64,000 nucleotides of DNA from Tricholoma matsutake. Taxonomy: Eukaryota > Basidiomycota > Agaricomycetes > Agaricales > Tricholomataceae. Each line of letters starts with the position of its first letter. Position 1 is the stretch's first letter. Shown here piece by piece: positions 10,441 to 21,348 of this stretch. The notes beneath the pieces are model-generated. The model did no database searches. It was not told where the DNA came from and saw nothing but the letters and a program-made list of their open reading frames with translations. The stretch is from positions 12,152,001-12,216,000 of the forward strand of contig AP026538.1 in NCBI GenBank assembly GCA_026075535.2, in the 5' to 3' direction. The position numbers and the translations under genes were made by a program.

Positions 10441-11345
10441 GTGGCACAATTTCAATGAAGAACTGGACATACCTACCATACCCAGTGAAAATGTACTTGG
10501 GCATCCACAACTTCAATGAAGAACTGGACATACATACCATACCCAAAGTACTGGAACAAGCATAGAACTGGAACACACATACCGTACCCAGTGCAAATTT
10601 ACTTGGGTATGCACAACTTCAAGGAAGAACTTGTCATGCATACCATACCCAGTGCAAATGTACTTGGGTGTCTACAACTTCAATGAAGAACTGGACAGAC
10701 ATACTGTACCCAGTGCAAAGTTACTTGGGTGTCCACAACTTCAATGAAGAACTGGCCATGCACACCATACCCAGTGCAAATTTACTTGGGTGTCCACAAC
10801 TTCAATGAAGAACTGGACATGAATACCATACCCAGTGCAAATCTAGTTCTCTGTCCACAACTTCAATGAAGAACTGGACATACATACCGTACCCAGTGCA
10901 AATTTCCTTGGGTGTCCACCACTTCAATGAAGAACTGGCCATGCATACAGTACCCAGTGCAAATTTACTTGGGTGTCTACAACTTCAATGAAGAACTGGA
11001 CAAGCATACTGTACCCAGTGCAAATCTATTTCTCTGTCCACAACTTCGATGAAGAACTGGAACACACATACTGTACCCAGCGCAAATTTACTTGGGTGTC
11101 CCCAACTTCATTGAAGAACTGGACATTCATACCGTACCCAGTGCAAATCGAGTTCTCTGTCCATAACTTCAATGAAGATCTGGAACACGCATCCTGTACC
11201 CAGTCCAAATTTACTTGGGCATCTACAACTTCAATGAAGAACTGGACATACATACCGCACCCAGTGCAAATCTATTTCTCTGTCGCCAACTTCGATGATG
11301 AACTCACACACCCATACCATAACCAGTGCAGTGTTCTTCATTGAA
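10436..11345 (+). repeat. 61-bp satellite array, forward orientation
   Basis: The core is ACTTCAATGAAGAACTGGAC followed by CATACC-type bases, CCCAGTGCAAAT and TTACTTGGGTGTCCACA. About 15 units, with variants where TTACTTGGGTGTC is replaced by CTATTTCTCTGTC. The segment TTCATTGAA is itself palindromic, which would favour inversion. Confidence 0.85.
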
Positions 11346-13755
11346 GTTGTCAACACTCAAGTAAATTTGCATTGGGTACGGATGGTATGTCCAGTTCTTC
11401 ATTGAAGTTGTGGATGCCCAAGTAAATTTGCACTGGGTATGGTATGCATGTTCCAGTTCTTCATTGAAGTTGTGGACAGAGAAATAGATTTGCACTGTGT
11501 ACAGTATGCTTGTCCAGTTGTTCATTGAAGTTGTAGACACCCAAGTAAATTTGCACTGGGTACTGTATGCATGGCCAGTTCTTCATTGAAGTGGTGGACA
11601 CCCAAGGAAATTTGCACTGGGTACAGTATGTATGTCCAGTTCTTCATTGAAGTTGTGGACAGAGAACTAGATTTGCACTGGGTATGGTATCCATGTCCAG
11701 TTCTTCATTGAAGTTGTGGACACCCAAGTAAATTTGCACTGGGTATGGTATGTGTGTCCAGTTCTTTTTTGAAGTTGTGGATGCCCAAGTAAATTTGCAC
11801 TGGGTATGGTATGCGTGTTCCAGCTCTCCATTGAAGTTGTAGACACCCAAGTACATTTGCAGTGGGTATGTTATGCCTGACCAGTTCTTCATTGAAGTTG
11901 TGGACACCCAACTAAATTTGCACTGGGTACAGTATGCGTGGTCCAGTTCTTCATCAAAGTTGTGGATGCCCAAGTAAATTTGCAGTGGGTATGGTATGCG
12001 TGGTCCAGTTCTTCATTGAAGTTTTGGATGCCCAAGTAAATTTGCACTGGGTATGGTATGTGTGTTCCAGTTCTCCATTGAAGTTGTGGACAGATAAATA
12101 GATTTGCACTGGGTACAGTATGCATGTCCAGTTCTTCATTGAAGTTGTGGACACCCAAGTAAATTTGCCTTGGGTATGGTATGTGTGTTCCAGTTCTTGA
12201 TTGAAGTTGTAGATACCCCAGTAAATTTGCACTGGGTATGGTATGCGTGTTCCAGTTCTTCATTGAAGTTGTAGACGCCCAAGGAAATTTGCAGTGGGTA
12301 CGGTATGCATGGTCCAGTTGTTCATTGAAGTTGTGGATGCCCCAAGTAAATTTGCAGTGGGTATGCCATATCTTGTCCAGTTCTTCATTGAAGTTGTGGA
12401 CAGAGAAATAGATTTGCACTGGGTACAGTATGCATGTCCAGTTCTTCATTGAAGTTGTGGATGCCAAAGTAAATTCGCCCTGGGTACGGTATGTGTGTTC
12501 CAGTTCTTCGTCGAAGTTGTGAACAGAGAAATGGAAGTGTACTGGGTACTATGGTATGTATGGCCAGTTCTTCATTGAAGTTGTAGACACCCAAGCAAAT
12601 TTGATTGTGGATGCCCAAGTAAATTTGATGCAATATGGGATGCATTGTCCAGTTCCTCATTGAGGTTGTGGACGATGGCCCCATTTGCAGCAGGTCTGTG
12701 GTGCGTTGTCCAGTTCCTCATTGAGGTTGTGGATGCCCAAGTACATTTGCTGCATTATGTGATGCATAGTCCAGTTCCTCATTGAGGTTGTGGATGCGCA
12801 AGTAAATTTGCTGCAGTATGGGATGCATTGTCCAGTTCATCATTGATGTGGTGCATTGTCCAGTTTGTTATTGAGGTTGTGGATGCCCAAGTAAATTTGC
12901 TCCAGTATGGGATGCATTGTCCAGTTCCTTATTGAGGTTGTGGATGCGCAAGTAAATTTGCTGCAGTATGGGATGCATTGTCCAGTTCCTCATTGAGGTT
13001 GTGGACAATGGAGCAATTTGCAGCAGGTATGTGGTGTGTTGTCCAGTTTGTTATTGAGGTTGTGGATGCCCAAGTAAATTTGCTCCAGTATGGGATGCAT
13101 TGTCCAGTTCCTTATTGAGGTTGTGGATGCCAAAGTAAATTTGCTGCAGTATGGGATGCATTGTCCAGTTCATCATTGAGGTTGTGGATGCCCAAGTGAA
13201 TTTGCTGCAGTATGGGATGCATTGTCCAGTTCGTCATTGAGCTTGCAGACAATGGAGCAATTTGCAGCAGGTATGTTGTGCATTGTCCAGTTCGTCCTTG
13301 AGGTTGTGGATGCCCAAGTAAATTTGTTGCAGTATGGTATGTGTTGTGCAGTTCGTCATTGAGGTTGTGGTTGCCCAAGTAGATTTGCTGCAGTATCAGA
13401 TGCATTGTCCAGTTCGTCATTCAGGTTGTGGATGCCCAAATAAATTTGCACTGGGTACGGTATGCATGTCCAGTTCTTCATTGAAGTTGTGATGCCCCAG
13501 TAAATTTGCACTGGGTATGGTATGCGGGTTCCAGATCTTCATCGAGGTGGTGGACAGAGAAATAGATTTGCACTGGGTACAGTATGCATGTCCAGTTCTT
13601 CATTGAAGTTGTGGACAAAGGAGTAATTTGCAGCAGGTACAATGTACATTGTGCAGTTTATCATTGAAGTTGTGGATGCCCGAGTATGTTTGTTGCAGTA
13701 TAGAATCCATTGTGCAGTTTGTCATTGAAGTTGTGGATGCCCAGGTAAATTGGGT
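11336..13755 (-). repeat. 61-bp satellite array, reverse orientation, with a divergent subfamily
   Basis: The same 61-bp unit runs in opposite orientation from about 11336. Between about 12600 and 13440 the units belong to a second subfamily (GTTCCTCATTGAGGTTGTGG with TTTGCTGCAGTATGGGATGC), flanked on both sides by the first subfamily. About 38 units in all. Confidence 0.8.
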
Positions 13756-13756
13756 G

Positions 13757-13960
13757 TTGGGATCGTCAATCCTAGTGCATCACATTGGTGCATCACAAGC
13801 ACATCACTAGTGCATCAGATATAAAAATAGAACACAATGTATTTATAGTTCACAACATATGTACATCGTAGTATACAAGAATACGAGATGTTCCACCTTG
13901 CTCTGAACATCCATTATACAATCCCTATGAACTTCTACTCCAGACTATAATCCTAATATT
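13757..13960 (+). mobile_element. candidate solo LTR or short insertion in the satellite
   Basis: The 61-bp unit is interrupted at about 13757 by unrelated AT-rich sequence starting TGTTGGGATCGTC. It contains ATATAAAAATAGAAC and a tandem GTGCATCAC motif, and ends near CCTAATATT before satellite resumes (GGTGGGTATGG). The TG start and TATA-like motif suggest an LTR, but no clean target duplication is visible. Confidence 0.3.
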
Positions 13961-14029
13961 TGGTGGGTATGGTATGTGTGGTCCAGTTTGTCATTGAAGT
14001 TGCTTACAACGGAGTAAACCTGTATTACA

Positions 14030-14660
14030 GGAATTGTCAGAGGAGTGCTGTACACAGAAATGCAACATGAGTATCGTAGCCATTGTCCTGAGGACTCATA
14101 CTGTTGTGAGAGCATGTGTATACATTCCATTGATGTCATAGACAATGCTTGTAATGCTGCAGATCACTGCACAATTATTACAGCACAAATGAATGTGCAG
14201 AATTTCTCAGAAGTACACCAAACACAGAAATGCGAAATAACAATTGTTACATCACTCCCCAGGACTGGGACTGGAGTCAGAGGCTGGGAACATGCTCCAT
14301 TGACGTCATAGACAATGTGGCTAATGCTGCAGATCACTGCCCAATTATGACAGCACAAATGAATCTGCAGAATCTCTCAGAGGTACACAGAACAGAAAAA
14401 TGTGAAATGACACTTGTTGCAGCACTCCCTAGGAGTTGTGCTGGTGTCAGAGGATTGGAACACATTCCATTGAGATCGTAGACAATGTGGGTATTGCTGC
14501 AGATCATTACACAACAGTTGCAGAACAGATGAACTTCACAACAAACATATTTGTGCATCCAGAATATCTACAACAAACACAGCACAAGAAAAATATACAG
14601 CAAGAATTGGATTGTGATCATAGAATGACTATGACAAAAACAGCTTGCGAAAAAAATTCA
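14030..14660 (+). repeat. array of about 170-bp units, central copy (about 3 copies)
   Basis: Diverged version of the left-arm array in the same orientation, with the same start (GGAATTGTC, ACAGAAATG) and the same end (GAATGACTATGACAAA). It lies between two reversed 61-bp arrays, so the block contains at least three copies of this module. Confidence 0.8.
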
Positions 14661-15790
14661 AGTCCAGTTCTTCATTGAAGTTATGGACAGAGAAATAGAT
14701 TTGCACTGCATACAGTATGGATGTCGAGTTCTTCATTGAAGTTGTGGACGCCCAACCAAATTTGGAGTGGGTATGGTATGTGTGGTCCAGTTCTTCATGG
14801 ATGTTGGGGACAGAGAAATAAATTTGCACTGGGGATGGTATGCATGTCCAGTTCTTCATTGAAGTTGTGCATGCCCAAGTACATTTGCAGTGGGTATGGT
14901 ATATGTGGTCCAGTTCTTCATTGCAATTGTGGATGCCCAACCAAATTTGCAGTGGTTACGGTATGAGTGATCCAGTTCTTCATGGAAGTTGTGGACAGAG
15001 AAATAGATTTGCACTGGGAACGGTATGCATGTCCAGTTCTTCATTGAAGTTGTAAACACCCAAGCAAATTTGCAGTGGGTATGGTATGCGTGGTCCAGTT
15101 CTTCATTGAAGTTTTGGACGCCCAAGTAAATTTGCAGTGGGTACGGTATGCGTGATCCAGTTCTTCACTGAAGTTGTGGACAGAGAAATAGATTTACACT
15201 GGGTATGGGATGCGTGTTCCAGATCTTCATTGAAGTTATGGACAGAGAACTAGATTTGCACTGGGTATGGTATTCATGTCCAGTTCTTCATTGAAGTTGT
15301 GGACACCCAAGTAAATTTGCACTGGGTATGGTGTGCATGGCCAGTTCTTCATTGAAGTTGTGGACACCCAAGTAACTTTGCACTGGGTACAGTATGTCTG
15401 TCCAGTTCTTCATTGAAGTTGTAGACACCCAAGTACATTTGCACTGGGTATGGTATGCATGACAAGTTCTTCCTTGAAGTTGTGCATACCCAAGTAAATT
15501 TGCACTGGGTACAGTATGTGTGTTCCAGTTCTTCATCAAAGTTGTGGACAGGGAAATAGATTTGAACTGGGTACAGTATGCATGTCCCGTTCTTCACTGA
15601 AGTTGTGGATGCCCAAGTAACTTTGCACTGGGTACGGTATGTGTGTTCCAGTTCTATGCTTGTTCCAGTACTTTGGGTATGGTATGTATGTCCAGTTCTT
15701 CATTGAAGTTGTGGATGCCCAAGTACATTTTCACTGGGTATGGTAGGTATGTCCAGTTCTTCATTGAAATTGTGCCACAACTTCAATGAA
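14660..15790 (-). repeat. 61-bp satellite array, reverse orientation, right arm
   Basis: About 18 units. From about 15240 onward they mirror the left-arm units one by one, including rare variants (ACAAGTTCTTCCTTGAAG at about 15450 mirrors 10611-10638). The right arm has two more units near 15515-15640 than the left arm at about 10575. Confidence 0.85.
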
Positions 15791-16680
15791 GAACTGGCCT
15801 TAAAATCTTTTCGCATGCTGTGTTTGTCATAGTCATTCTGTGATCACAATCAAATTCTTGCTGTATATCATTCTCGTGCTGTGTTTGTTGTAGATGTTCT
15901 GGATGCACAAGTATTCTTGTTGTGTAGTTCATTTGTTCTGCAGATGTTGTGCAATGATTTGCAGCAATCCCCGCCTTGTCTATGATGTCAATGGACTGTG
16001 TTCCAATCCTCTGACTCCAGCACAACTCCTGGGGAGTGCTGCCACAAATGTCATTTCCCATTTTTCTGCTCTGTGTACTTCTGTGAAATTCTGCAAATTC
16101 ATTCGTGCTGTAATATTTGTGCCATGATCTGCAGCATTAGCCGCCTTCTCTACAATGTCAATGGAGCATACCCATCCTCTGACTCCAGCCCAAGTCCTGG
16201 GGAGTGCTGCAACAAGTCTCGTTTCGCATTTTTCTGTTCTATGTAGTTCTGAGAAATTCTGAAAATTCTTTTGTGCTGCAATCATTCTGCAGTGATCTGC
16301 AGCATTACATGCATTGGCTACGATGTCAATGGAGTGTGTTCCCATCCTCTGACTGCCACACAATGTCCTAGGGAGTGCTGCAACAATTGTCATTTTGCAT
16401 TTTTCTGTTTGAAGTACTTCTGAGACATTCTGCAAATTCATTTGTGCTGTAATAATTGTGCAGTGATCTGCAGCATTACCTGCATCATCTATGATGTCAA
16501 TGGAATGTATACACATGCTCTCACAACAGTATGAGTCCTCAGGACAATTGCTACAATACTCATATTCCATTTCTGTGTACAGTACTCCCCAGACAATTCC
16601 TGTAATACAGCAGTACTGGAGATGTTGTACAGTGATCCAATACATTACACACATCATCTATAATGTCAAGTGAATGCTTT
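15777..16680 (-). repeat. array of about 170-bp units, right arm
   Basis: Reverse complement of 9545-10440. The encoded frames match the left arm except for one residue (an Asp/Asn difference caused by a G/A change in a CpG). Confidence 0.9.
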
Positions 16681-16886
16681 CTCACACTCTACCATTCTCT
16701 CTCCCAATCCCCACTGCCCTACTCCCCTTACCCCACCACCCTACTCCCCTTACCCCACCACCCTACTCCCCTTACCCCACCACCCTACTCCCCTTACCCC
16801 ACCACCCTACTCCCCCTAGTCCCCTAGTCCCCTAGTTTTCCACACTGCCCTACAATCTGAAATATATCTCCTGATAACCCTAACCC
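16681..16886 (-). repeat. right end: C-rich 22-bp minisatellite and telomere-like terminus
   Basis: Mirror of the left end, with about five copies of CCCTACTCCCCTTACCCCAC. The unit differs consistently from the left arm (GGGGTAAGGGG against GGGGGAGGGGG), so each minisatellite has homogenised on its own. It ends CCTGATAACCCTAACCCTAA. Confidence 0.85.
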
Positions 16887-17069
16887 TAAGGAAAGCCTGA
16901 CCAAAGGACCTCCCATCCCCGGGCCTTCGGTTGATGAAGGGACACATCTTTTGCTTTCAATCCCAGTGCCAAGGCCCCAACTCATCCGTGCAAATGATGG
17001 GTCATACTTTCTGGAATTTCCTCTCTCCCCTCCCACATTTATTTTCGCCACCTCGACAACCCTATTCTC

Positions 17070-19290
17070 GACATGACACTTCTTTGTTTCAGTTCAAATT
17101 TCCATTCCTGGCCAAACTCCTATCACTACTCTGACTCTGGTGCTACCACCTCCTGCATATCCGATCATTTCACCTCTCGTCACAACCTTCCTCAATCCCT
17201 CATGGATATTCCTGTGCCTATTATGGCAGTCGACGACCGACCTATCGCTTCTTGATTGATCACCCAGAATATTCTTGCTCATTTATCCTTAGGCTCTCAC
17301 AGTGAAACTCAGGCATTCACTGTTGTTTCTGTTGGCTACCCAATGATTTTGGGACTCGACTGGCTTCAGCACCATAATCCCAACATTGACTGGGCTGAAT
17401 CAACGTTCACATTCAACTGTTGTGGGACCCATGCAAAACCTGTTACCATGTATGCCAAGGGCTCCAGTCCTTCCCTACACCCTAACCCCACCCTGCACTT
17501 CTCGACAACAACAGCTCCTATGCCACCGCATCATTTGTCCTTCTTGTCTTCCTTTGTTGCATTGAATGGGTTTCATCACTCCCTGCCTACGTCCTTGCCA
17601 ACTTACAAAACAAAACCACTGCCCTCTCCCCCAAACATCAAAGTTCTCAGTGCACGATGTTTTTTCCATGCTGCAAGGGCAGAAACCATCTGCTTACTTC
17701 GTTTCCATGAGTCAACCTCTTCCACGTACCTCAATTCCTTTGCCACTGACATCTCATCATCCGATCATCCCCATCCAGCTGACACGACTACAGATTATCA
17801 TAATTCTGTCCCTCCCAAGTATTGCCCTTGGGCTGACACCATCTTCAATCCTTCCAAGTTTGAGGAATTGCCTGATCACCATCCCTATGACATCGAGATC
17901 GAGTTGGACAAGGGCAAGACTCCTCCTTTTGGCCCTATTTATTGGCTCACTTCGGTTGAGTGTGAAGCCATTGCTGAGTATGTCAACAGCAACCTTTGCC
18001 GAGGCCATATCTGGCGATCCACTTCCTCTTCTGGTGCCCCTGTTCTTTTCACCCACAAGAAAACTGGCGACATCCACCTCTGTGTGGACTTTCGTGGTTT
18101 CAATGCTATTACCCAGAAGAATCGGTATCCCCTTCCTCTTGTTAATGATCTGATTAGGTTGTAACATCTTCACCATCATTGATCTCAAGTCTGCCTATTC
18201 CCATCTTTGGATCCGGGAAGGCGACAAATGGAAGACTGCATTCTGGATGCATCTTGGCCTTTTCGAACATCTCATTGTTCCTTATGGCCTCACCAATGCT
18301 CCCACTGCATGGCAATCTTTCATTCAAGATGTTCTATGTGATCTGCTCGACTAGTCTGCATGGTTTACTTGGATGACATTCTTATCTTCTCCTGCACTCA
18401 GGAAGAACATGATCAACATGTTGCCATAGTTCTTGATCGTCTTTGCGACGCTCATCTCTGCGCCAATGCTGCCAAATGTGAATTTGACCGTTCTGAGGTT
18501 GAATACCTTGGCTTCATCATGAGCTCTGACGGTATCAAGATGAACCCCAAGAAACTCGACACCATTTCAAAGTGGCCGGAACCAACTAAAGTAAAGGAGC
18601 TTCAGTCTTTTCTCAGTTTTACTAACTTTTACCATTGTTTCATTGATGGTTACTCTCAGTTGACACTCCCATTGACCAAGCTTACCAAGAAGTCTTCTAA
18701 ATGGAACTTCTCTCTTGTGGCTAAGAGTGCCTTTGAGGCACTGAAAGCTTTTTGCAATGCCTCTTTTGGGGCATTTTGATCCTTCACTTCCATGTACTCT
18801 TGCCACAGATGCTTCCGACTTTGCCATCTCCGGAATTCTTCAGCAACCTGACTTTGACAACAACCTCCATCCTATCGCCTTCTACTCTTGCACACTTTCT
18901 CCCCACGAAATCAACTACAATGTCCATGACAAGGAACTTCTTGCCATCATTGAATCTTTCTGCGACATGTGTGCCTGGCTTTTGGGATCTCCGTTCCCCA
19001 TCACTGTCATCTGCGATCACAAGAACCTAGAACACTTTATGACTTCTCAGGTTCTCAATTGTCACCAAGCACGCTGCACCATGTTTCTCGCCAACTTCAA
19101 CTTTCGCTTGCACTGGCATGCTGGTTATCTCAACCCCACTGATGCACCATCTCGACGCCCCGATTTCATCCCTCAATCGGGAGATCATCATCTCGAACTC
19201 CAATGCCAAACTATTATCACTCCTGTCCACTCCCAACACCTCTATCCCACCAAACACACACTTCTTACAGCCTCATCTCTTGCCACATAG
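17070..19290 (+). pseudogene. gypsy B pol: protease, reverse transcriptase, RNase H
   Basis: The protease active site is at about 17120 (YSDSGATTSCISDHF), followed after a stop at 17253-17255 by ILGLDWLQHHNPNIDW. RT begins near 17940 (CEAIAEYVNSNLCRGHIWRS, then HLCVDFRGFNAITQKNRYPL). A stop at 18162 and frameshifts near 18180-18360 break it; the catalytic box is intact at 18360 (VYLDDILIFS). RNase H follows (LATDASDFAISGILQQ, then FYSCTLSPHEINYNVHDKEL) in a shifted frame from 18757. The enzymes would make cDNA from element RNA in the cytoplasm. The order of domains is normal, but the number of breaks indicates an inactive copy. Confidence 0.85.
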
Positions 19291-20715
19291 ACCACCCTCA
19301 CCATTGACAACTCCGAACTTCTTGCCAGCTTCAAGAATGCCACCCAGGAAGATGTCGAGTGGAGAAAGGCTGTTGTGAAAGGAGACTCAAATTTTCGAGC
19401 TGAAGGAGGACTTGTTTCAGGACAACTCTATGTCCCATCCTTGTTGCGCACCCACATCCTTGCATCACACCACGACTCTGTTATTGGAGGACATCCCGGT
19501 TGTACACAAACTTTGGCTTTGGTCTCTCGGGACTACTCCTGGCCTGGTATGAACACCTATGTCCGACGCTATGTTGAAGCGTGTGATGTTTGTCCTCATA
19601 TCAAACACCCTCGCCACAAACATTTTGGTCTTCTTCATCCCCTCGACATCCCAGCTCGACCTTGGCAATCCATAACCATGGATTTCATTGTCAAACTTCT
19701 CATCTCCCATGGATTTGACTCCATTTGGGTTGTTTGTGATCGTCTCACATGTGCAGCACATTTCATGCCTTGTTGCGAAACCCATACAGCCCCCGACCTC
19801 GCTTGGTTATTTCTCGACCACATTTTTCGCCTTCATGGTCTTCCCACCACCATCATCTCTGACCATGGCTCAGTTTTTGTTTCCAACTTTTGGAAAGCAC
19901 TCACAGATCTTCTCAATGTTGACCACTGCACTTCTACTGCATACCATCCTCAGACTGATGGTCTCACTGAATGCACCAATCAAACACTTGAAACCTATCT
20001 CTGTGTGTACTGCTCATATCAGGCAGATGATTGGGTTGACTATCTACCACTTGCTGAGTTTTGTTTCAACAACCTCGAAAACTTATCAACTCATCAGACG
20101 CCATTTTTCACAAACCTTGCCTATCATCCCATCTTCGAACCACAAATCTCCCACCTCTCCACCACCCCTGCTGCTGATGATCTTGCCCGACGACTTGCCC
20201 ACATTCACAAAGAACTCCATGCTGAGTTACAACATGCACAGCAACTTCAAGCTCATTACTATGATGCTCATCAACTTCCACCCTCCGACTTCAAACCAGA
20301 TCAATTGGTATGGTTGCTATGTCGACACATCACTACCACCCATCCTTCTATCAAACTCGATCATCACCGGCTTGGTCCCTACCATGTCATAAAGAAATTT
20401 GGACCTTCCTCCTATCTCCTCAACCTTCCTTCCTACCTATCCCATCTATACCCAGTCTTCCACGTTTCTCTCCTTGAGCCCTACAACGACCCCTTCCCCT
20501 TCCGATCTCATGCATCTCCAGAACCATTCACACCTGTGGACAACCCTGTGCTGTCCATCGACACCATCCTTGATGCCCAGAAAGTTGGTCATCGTTATGA
20601 CTACTTTGTGCACTGGAAAGGTCAATCCAACTCCAAAAACTCTTGGATTCCCCTCTCCAATATCCCAACATCTCTCAACGAACTCATCGACAGATTCCAC
20701 CATCAACATCCATGA
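19291..20715 (+). CDS. gypsy B integrase with chromodomain (open reading frame within a defective element)
   Basis: From about 19300 to the stop at 20713-20715 the frame is open. It encodes the integrase HHCC region (HHDSVIGGHPGC then CDVCPHIKHPRHK). The DDE core follows, with ITMDFIVKLL, ISDHGSVFVSNF and YHPQTDGLTECTNQTLE all carrying the catalytic residues. The GPY-like part and a C-terminal chromodomain (YFVHWKGQSNSKNSWIPLSN) complete it. Integrase joins cDNA ends to host DNA; chromovirus chromodomains bind histone marks of silent chromatin. It is the C-terminal end of a polyprotein, so it has no start codon of its own. Because the upstream pol is broken, it is not expected to be made. Confidence 0.8.
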   Translation, partial: TTLTIDNSELLASFKNATQEDVEWRKAVVKGDSNFRAEGGLVSGQLYVPSLLRTHILASHHDSVIGGHPGCTQTLALVSRDYSWPGMNTYVRRYVEACDVCPHIKHPRHKHFGLLHPLDIPARPWQSITMDFIVKLLISHGFDSIWVVCDRLTCAAHFMPCCETHTAPDLAWLFLDHIFRLHGLPTTIISDHGSVFVSNFWKALTDLLNVDHCTSTAYHPQTDGLTECTNQTLETYLCVYCSYQADDWVDYLPLAEFCFNNLENLSTHQTPFFTNLAYHPIFEPQISHLSTTPAADDLARRLAHIHKELHAELQHAQQLQAHYYDAHQLPPSDFKPDQLVWLLCRHITTTHPSIKLDHHRLGPYHVIKKFGPSSYLLNLPSYLSHLYPVFHVSLLEPYNDPFPFRSHASPEPFTPVDNPVLSIDTILDAQKVGHRYDYFVHWKGQSNSKNSWIPLSNIPTSLNELIDRFHHQHP

Positions 20716-20756
20716 GCCTCACATCCTCATCCCATCACACTCAACAAAGTGTTGTC

Positions 20757-21185
20757 TGTAAGGGGACTAGGGGGGTGCCCTGTGTGTTTCTCCTATTTTT
20801 TACATTTGTTCTATATTTTTCCTCACTTCATTTCCTTCTATTCTTCATTTTCTATGATTTTTCTGGATTTTATTACTAATTTTCCCTTTCTAACATGTTT
20901 GTGCATGTTGACAGTCTTATATTTAGAGGTGGAGCACCCCTTCCGACATCTACACCTTGGTATGATGTCATTTGGTGGCCTTGATCTGCCTATCTCCGCC
21001 TTTTCTATTTTTAGGTTATTATTATTTGATTTTTGTTGTCTTCACATATACTGGGCATCGGCAAAGGGATCCTTAGAGTTTTCTCTTCGTATTTCCCTTT
21101 GCTAGGTGTGTCCCCAATCCCTGTACTATGTAGTATAATTGGAACTTCGGATTTCCCTTTGCTAGAGGCTGAGGTTGCCCTTATA
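20757..21185 (+). repeat. 5' LTR of gypsy element C (429 bp)
   Basis: Begins TGTAAGGGGACTAGG and ends GCCCTTATA. Contains direct copies of GGATTTCCCTTTGCTAG near its 3' part. No recognisable tRNA-complementary site follows at 21186, so the priming mechanism is unclear. Confidence 0.9.
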
Positions 21186-21348
21186 GTAGAAAACTCTCCC
21201 CTAAGGCCCGAAATCGCGAACGCACTGCCCAAGATAGGCAGGTACAGAGTGGATGACACTTCCCAAAGCTCCGCAGACTCCCTACACACCGTTCCAGACA
21301 GTCTCGCCTTTACTGCGCTGCCATTTTCGCCAAACGTGCCCCCTAGCG

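Larger units (their letters stand above)
9251..16886. repeat. palindromic satellite block with telomere-like ends (7.6 kb)
   Basis: The left end reads GGTTAGGGTTATCAGG and the right end reads the reverse complement, followed by CCCTAA. Going inward, both arms show the same series: a short unique segment, a 22-bp G-rich minisatellite, an array of units of about 170 bp, then an array of 61-bp units. The arms match from 9251 to about 10865 and from about 15240 to 16886. The segments 9562-10239 and 15980-16657 encode 225-residue frames differing by one residue. No transposase or other real gene is present; the long frames in the arrays are repeat artefacts. The left flank is gypsy A and the right flank is gypsy B, both cut. 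Confidence 0.9.

Noticed and set aside
11889..12467. 192-codon frame with HNFNEELD-type peptide repeats
   Set aside because: It is generated by the 61-bp satellite, whose units happen to lack stops. The same peptide appears in several frames and on both strands, which a true coding repeat would not show.
9251..16886. CRISPR array (regular direct repeats)
   Set aside because: Repeats are contiguous 61-bp and 170-bp tandem units with no unique spacers, in a eukaryotic context with introns and LTR elements.
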